Shown: positions 7,183 through 11,037 of the stretch, in pieces
How positions within the stretch are numbered: the stretch's first letter is position 1
Layout of the letters: every line of letters begins with the position of its first letter
Source: an uncultured Ruaniaceae bacterium
Lineage (GTDB): Bacteria > Actinomycetota > Actinomycetes > Actinomycetales > Beutenbergiaceae
NCBI GenBank assembly: GCA_947251855.1
Contig: CAMXUZ010000197.1
Location: 1 to 11,037, forward strand
Direction: 5' to 3'
Length of the DNA: 11,037 bases
Notes under the pieces: model-generated
What the model saw: the letters and a program-made list of their open reading frames with translations, nothing else
The model's database searches: none
Told to the model about the DNA's origin: nothing
Position numbers and translations under genes: made by a program

Positions 7183-7213
7183 GCGCTCCCATATGAGAGA
7201 GATCGGCAACTGC

Positions 7214-8977
7214 ATGACTAACTTCGCCGACCTGGGTCTTACCGATGAGCTCGTTGAGCGCACCGCTGCCCTGGGTTATGAAGAGCCCACTGAAATTCAA
7301 CTACAAGCTATTCCCCCGCTCCTTCAGGGGCGCGACGTCGTCGGCGTCGCCCAAACGGGAACCGGGAAGACGGCGGCCTTCGGGCTGCCGTTGCTCACGA
7401 AGGTCGACCGTGACTTCGCTGGTGTGCAAGGGCTCGTCCTCGCCCCCACGCGCGAACTCGCGATCCAGGTCGCCGACGCGATCGAGGAGATGGCGGACCG
7501 GTCGATCCGGGTCCTGCCAATCTACGGCGGGGCAGCCTACGGCCCGCAACTCGGCGGGCTACGCGACGGAGCACACATCGTCGTGGGCACCCCCGGCCGC
7601 GTCATCGACATGCTCTCTCGGGGTGCTCTCGACCTCAGCGCGCTGAGCTACCTCGTACTCGACGAAGCCGACGAGATGCTTCGGATGGGGTTTGCCGAGG
7701 ACGTCGACGAAATCCTCTCCAGCGCGAACTCCGAACGGCAGACCGCCCTGTTTTCGGCAACCATGCCGCACGCGATCCGCTCAGTCGCCCGGAACCACAT
7801 GGTCGACCCCGTCGAGGTTACGGTGAGCCCCGTATCTTCGACCACCGCGACGATCACCCAGGAATACGCGGTCGTTCCGTTCCGGCACAAGGTCGGCGCG
7901 CTCACACGCGTCCTCGCGACGACGGAGGCTGAGGCAGCGATCGTGTTCGTCCGGACGCGGAAGGACGCCGAAGAAGTCGGTGCCGAGCTCGTTGCCCGCG
8001 GGGTGAACGCCGCGACGATCTCCGGGGACGTACAGCAGAAGGAACGCGAACGGATCGTTGACCGACTCCGCAGCGGAACCCTGAACGTGCTTGTCGCCAC
8101 CGATGTCGCCGCGAGGGGCCTCGACGTCGATCGGGTCGGCCTGGTCGTCAACTTCGACGTTCCGCGCGAAGTCGATGCCTATGTTCACCGGATCGGGCGG
8201 ACCGGCCGAGCGGGTCGGCAGGGCCGGGCGCTGACGTTCTTCACGCCGAAAGAAAATAATCGCCTTCGCAATATCGAGAAGGTCACCGGGTCGCGATTGA
8301 GCGCGGCTGAGATTCCGTCGCCCAAAGATGTCAGTGAGACCCGCGCTCGTCGAGTGCTTGCGGGGGTCTCCCAGCGCATCGAGCGCGGCCGATTGGAGGT
8401 GTATCTCGACCAACTCGCCGAACTCGCGGAAACCTCTGAACTCGAGCCGGTACAGATCGCTGCAGCCTTGCTCGCGACTGCAGTCGGCGACGAAGGCCCA
8501 CAATCCCGCGAGGAAAAATTCCAGGCGTCCTTCGATGACCGCCGTACCCGCGATCGTGACCGCGGCCCCCGCCCCGAACGCGGTTCGCGCACCTCCGGAC
8601 CGGAAAGCGGCTACACAAGCTATCGGGTCGAGGTCGGGTTCAAACACGGAGTTCGCCCCGGCGGAATCGTTGGTGCCATCGCGAATGAGGGTGGCATCCC
8701 GGGCAGTGATCTGGGTCGGATCAAGATCTTCGATTCCTTCGCCTTGGTCGATATCGCCACCGAGCTTGATCACGATCAACTCCACCGGCTGCGGCGCGCG
8801 GAGGTGGGAGGAAACCCGTTGCGGATCTCCCTCGATACTGGCCCCAAACGGGGCGGGTTCGATCGGCGCTCCCGGCGCCCCGATCGGGACTTCGGTCCTC
8901 GCCGACCCCGTACCGATGGCGTGCGCGGCGGGGATCGCCGCCCCCGCCAGTATGGGCGCCCCAAGAAGCGCGCCTGA
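7214..8977 (+). CDS. deaD: DEAD-box ATP-dependent RNA helicase, DeaD/CsdA type
   Basis: This is an RNA helicase of the DeaD/CsdA group, which unwinds RNA duplexes in ribosome assembly, mRNA turnover and cold adaptation. From the ATG at 7214 it has 587 residues. It shows the Q motif GYEEPTEIQ (21-29), motif I AQTGTGKT (46-53), Ia PTRELA (78-83), Ib TPGR (126-129), II DEAD (150-153), III SAT (181-183), V VATDVAARGLDV (294-305) and VI HRIGRTGR (325-332). A DbpA-type RNA-binding fold lies at about 469-543 (SYRVEVGFKHGVRPGG), followed by a basic Arg/Gly-rich tail to 587. An in-frame ATG at 7115 would add 33 residues (MRFGADEPQVECF...) unlike any helicase N-terminus I know. The ATG at 7214, directly before NFADLGL and with a weak GAGAGAGA about 10 bases upstream, is preferred. 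It is divergent from aspS and ends 10 bases from the converging hydrolase gene. Confidence 0.96.
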   Translation: MTNFADLGLTDELVERTAALGYEEPTEIQLQAIPPLLQGRDVVGVAQTGTGKTAAFGLPLLTKVDRDFAGVQGLVLAPTRELAIQVADAIEEMADRSIRVLPIYGGAAYGPQLGGLRDGAHIVVGTPGRVIDMLSRGALDLSALSYLVLDEADEMLRMGFAEDVDEILSSANSERQTALFSATMPHAIRSVARNHMVDPVEVTVSPVSSTTATITQEYAVVPFRHKVGALTRVLATTEAEAAIVFVRTRKDAEEVGAELVARGVNAATISGDVQQKERERIVDRLRSGTLNVLVATDVAARGLDVDRVGLVVNFDVPREVDAYVHRIGRTGRAGRQGRALTFFTPKENNRLRNIEKVTGSRLSAAEIPSPKDVSETRARRVLAGVSQRIERGRLEVYLDQLAELAETSELEPVQIAAALLATAVGDEGPQSREEKFQASFDDRRTRDRDRGPRPERGSRTSGPESGYTSYRVEVGFKHGVRPGGIVGAIANEGGIPGSDLGRIKIFDSFALVDIATELDHDQLHRLRRAEVGGNPLRISLDTGPKRGGFDRRSRRPDRDFGPRRPRTDGVRGGDRRPRQYGRPKKRA

Positions 8978-8987
8978 GGGTATGCGA

Positions 8988-9797
8988 TCAGGTCCCGGTC
9001 AGCTGCGCTAGTTGACCGGCGATGAAGTCGCTGAACCACACCTCGTCGTTGTGTCCGGCCTCGGGAAGCTCGACGTAGGCGACCAGGTGTGGCACTGCCC
9101 GCGCCAACTCCTCGCTCTGAGCCGCGGGGACGAGGGTGTCCCGCGCTCCAGCAAGGATCACGACCGGGGCGGTCACGCCAGGGATCCGCGATCGAGAATC
9201 GTAGTGATCGCGCAGCAACCAATGCGCGGGAACCTTGAACAAGTGCCGGGCTACATCCGCCATCGAAGTGAAGGGTGAGCGAAGCAACACGCCGCCCACG
9301 TCCACCTCCGATGCCAGCGACACTGCGACGGCAGTTCCGAGCGATTCACCGATGAGGAAGATGTCGTCCGCGGCGTAGCCTTCCGAGCGTAAGTAGCGGT
9401 AAGCCGAACGGGCATCCTCGAGCAGGCCCGCTTCACTCGGCGAGCCAGGATTGCCGCCGAACCCGCGGTAATCGACGAGCAGCGTGGTGAAGCCCGCATC
9501 GGCGAGGATCTCGCCCAGCGGGGCGCGGCCGGCCCGGTTTCCCCCGTTACCCGGCAGGTACAGCACCGTGCGGTGGGCGCTGCTACGAGGCGTGACCAAC
9601 CAGGCGCGCAGGTCGAGACCGTCGCTGGTGCGGAAAGTGACGTCGTCGACGCCTGATGCCGGGGTACCGGGAGACGCACGGTCGGGGGCATAGAGCAAAG
9701 AATCCTGTCCGGCCCACAGACCCGCGATGCCAAGGACGCCGAGCCCCGCAATGATGCCGGCGGCACCGAGCCACACTTTCCTAGGCCGTCCCGTCAT
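8988..9797 (-). CDS. membrane-anchored alpha/beta hydrolase (BEM46/ABHD13-like)
   Basis: This 269-residue protein is an alpha/beta-hydrolase-fold enzyme with an uncleaved-looking N-terminal membrane segment (residues about 8-29, LGAAGIIAGLGVLGIAGLWAG after a positive RPRK), so the catalytic part probably faces outside the membrane. The oxyanion region is LYLPGNGGN (79-87), the segment DYRGFGGNPGSPSEAG (109-124) is typical of the BEM46/ABHD13 group, the nucleophile elbow is GESLG (Ser152), and the acid and base are Asp220 in GARDTLVP and His249 in EAGHND. All three triad residues are present. Its ATG at 9797 overlaps the hisS TGA in an ATGA, so it is very likely translated by reinitiation after hisS; no separate Shine-Dalgarno is obvious. 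The substrate is unknown; a thioesterase, peptidase or lipase-like ester hydrolase would fit. The link with hisS is probably positional rather than metabolic. Confidence 0.9.
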   Translation of the reverse strand: MTGRPRKVWLGAAGIIAGLGVLGIAGLWAGQDSLLYAPDRASPGTPASGVDDVTFRTSDGLDLRAWLVTPRSSAHRTVLYLPGNGGNRAGRAPLGEILADAGFTTLLVDYRGFGGNPGSPSEAGLLEDARSAYRYLRSEGYAADDIFLIGESLGTAVAVSLASEVDVGGVLLRSPFTSMADVARHLFKVPAHWLLRDHYDSRSRIPGVTAPVVILAGARDTLVPAAQSEELARAVPHLVAYVELPEAGHNDEVWFSDFIAGQLAQLTGT

Positions 9798-11037
9798 TCC
9801 GCGGCAACGACCCGAGGCGTGAGATCCTCTGCCGGGGGGTTCCAGTCGCTTGCCTCAGCGGGGGTCTGTTCGCCGGAGCGAATGTCTTTCACTTCATCCC
9901 CGGTGCCGTCTCGGCCTGGGAACCAGACGAACGGAATCCCGCGGCGGTCCGCGAACCGGATCTGCCGGCCGAGCTTGGCTGCCGAAGGAGATACATCCGC
10001 GGCGATCCCACGTGCACGCAGCCCGGCGGCGATGTTCTCGCTTTCCATCCGTTCCTGCTCATCCCACACCGCCACGAGCACCGCCGTGGGGGTCGAGCGG
10101 GTTGCGGTGACGAGATTCTCGTGTAGTAACCGCGACACGAGTCTCGTGACCCCCACGGAGATGCCCACGCCGGGGTAGGTCTTCTTCCCGTCCGAAGCGA
10201 GTGAGTCGTACCTACCCCCGGAACAGATCGAACCCAGGCCTTCGTGACCCACGAGAGTAGTTTCATAAACCGAACCGGTGTAGTAGTCGAGGCCTCGGGC
10301 GATCTTCAGATCCGCGCGGACCACCCCGGGAACACGCTGCGCCGCTGCCTCCACCAGGCGCACCAGCTCTTCCAATCCCTCATCCAACAGGGGGTGGGAA
10401 ACTCCCAGCGCACGCACATCATCGGCAATGCGGGCATCCTCCCCTGAGATCTCCGCCAGGGCCAGCGCCGCCTCAGCCTGGCCCTCACTCGCGCCGTTCT
10501 CATTGATGAGTAGCGCGCGAACCCCGTCACGGCCGACTTTGTCGAGTTTGTCGATGGTTCGTAGCGTGCCTTCGATGTCCTCGAGCCCGATCCCCTGGTA
10601 GAAACCCTGGCTCACTTTCCGGTTATTCACCGAGATTTTCACCGACGGCATCCCGATCGCACGGAGCTCTTCGAAGGCCGTGGCGATGACGATCGGCATT
10701 TCAACTTCGTAGTGGAAAGGAAGCGCGCCGTCGGCGACGACGTCGATATCGGCTTGGAGAAATTCGCGGAAGCGGCCGTCCTGGGGGCGCTCGCCACGCC
10801 AGACCTTCTGGATTTGGTAGCGCTTGAACGGGAAGTGCAGCTTGCCCGCATTCTCGATCACGTATCGGGCAAACGGGACGGTGAGATCGAAGTGGAGTCC
10901 GAGCGTGTCGGACTCTGGGGCTTGCGAATCTTCCTGCAACCTTCGCAGTAGGTAGACCTCCTTGGAAGTCTCCCCTTTGGCGAGCAGATGCTCGAGCGCT
11001 TCCACCGCGCGGGTTTCGATCTCCGCGTAGCCGTGCA
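9794..11037 (-). CDS. hisS: histidyl-tRNA synthetase, 5' end cut by window edge
   Basis: HisRS is a class IIa synthetase that charges tRNA-His. The open frame runs to the window edge (visible start HGYAEIETRAVEALEHLL), and family N-termini suggest about 35 residues lie beyond 11037; a GTG at 11005 is internal and not the start. Counting from the first whole codon, the ATP/histidine-site segment HFDLTVPFARYV is at about 48-59, motif 2 KVWRGERPQDGRFREFLQAD at 77-96, histidine motif 1 ARGLDYYTGSVYE at about 246-258, and the histidine motif 2/motif 3 region SICSGGRYD to GVGISVGVTRLV at about 269-300. SICSGGRYD replaces the common CGGGRYD, a variant I associate with actinobacterial HisRS. The anticodon-binding domain covers about the last 95 residues (AVLVAVWDEQERMESENIAAGLR onward). 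It overlaps the downstream hydrolase by 4 bases. Confidence 0.97.
   Translation of the reverse strand, partial: HGYAEIETRAVEALEHLLAKGETSKEVYLLRRLQEDSQAPESDTLGLHFDLTVPFARYVIENAGKLHFPFKRYQIQKVWRGERPQDGRFREFLQADIDVVADGALPFHYEVEMPIVIATAFEELRAIGMPSVKISVNNRKVSQGFYQGIGLEDIEGTLRTIDKLDKVGRDGVRALLINENGASEGQAEAALALAEISGEDARIADDVRALGVSHPLLDEGLEELVRLVEAAAQRVPGVVRADLKIARGLDYYTGSVYETTLVGHEGLGSICSGGRYDSLASDGKKTYPGVGISVGVTRLVSRLLHENLVTATRSTPTAVLVAVWDEQERMESENIAAGLRARGIAADVSPSAAKLGRQIRFADRRGIPFVWFPGRDGTGDEVKDIRSGEQTPAEASDWNPPAEDLTPRVVAAE

Noticed and set aside
7781..8785. Long minus-strand open frame (334 codons) antisense to deaD
   Set aside because: It lies wholly opposite a clear helicase gene, shows no domain or motif, and long antisense frames are expected in high-GC coding DNA.
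8978..8990. Bidirectional terminator between the converging deaD and hydrolase genes
   Set aside because: Only 10 bases separate the stops and no inverted repeat is visible.

Overview
The window is high-GC DNA from the actinobacterial (Actinomycetota) chromosome. The evidence for this is the cysteine-free ribosomal protein S4 with its PYPPGEHGRARRR stretch, several GTG starts, a histidyl-tRNA synthetase with the SICSGGRYD variant of its histidine motif, and a DUF222/HNH protein of the 13E12-like family. The S4 sequence resembles Actinomycetales/Micrococcales versions more than mycobacterial ones; this placement is inferred from memory of the families, not from a search.

Layout, left to right: the 5' part of rpsD (minus, cut by the left edge); a 124-base gap with stacked inverted repeats that would form the rpsD leader; rarA (minus); a 206-base gap with a nested palindrome upstream of rarA; a 743-residue DUF222/HNH endonuclease-family gene (plus); a GNAT acetyltransferase (minus) overlapping the end of aspS (minus) by 4 bases; a 273-base divergent promoter region; a DEAD-box RNA helicase of the DeaD/CsdA type (plus); a membrane-anchored alpha/beta hydrolase (minus) overlapping the end of hisS by 4 bases; and hisS (minus, its first ~35 codons beyond the right edge).

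Most of the window is a conserved housekeeping block whose minus-strand order hisS - aspS - rarA - rpsD is common in Actinobacteria. It serves translation (S4, AspRS, HisRS, RNA helicase) and replication-fork maintenance (RarA). Two non-essential-looking enzymes, the acetyltransferase and the hydrolase, are translationally coupled to the synthetases. Two plus-strand genes interrupt the block: the DEAD-box helicase and the DUF222/HNH gene. The HNH gene is the clearest accessory element: it carries a low-complexity repeat-bearing insert and its GC skew reverses from one end to the other.

I did not find a wholly new multi-gene system. The points most worth a second look are the HNH gene, the structured rpsD leader (candidate S4 autoregulation site) and the palindrome upstream of rarA. 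I saw no tRNA, rRNA, CRISPR array, insertion sequence or prophage. No gene-free stretch exceeds 300 bases.
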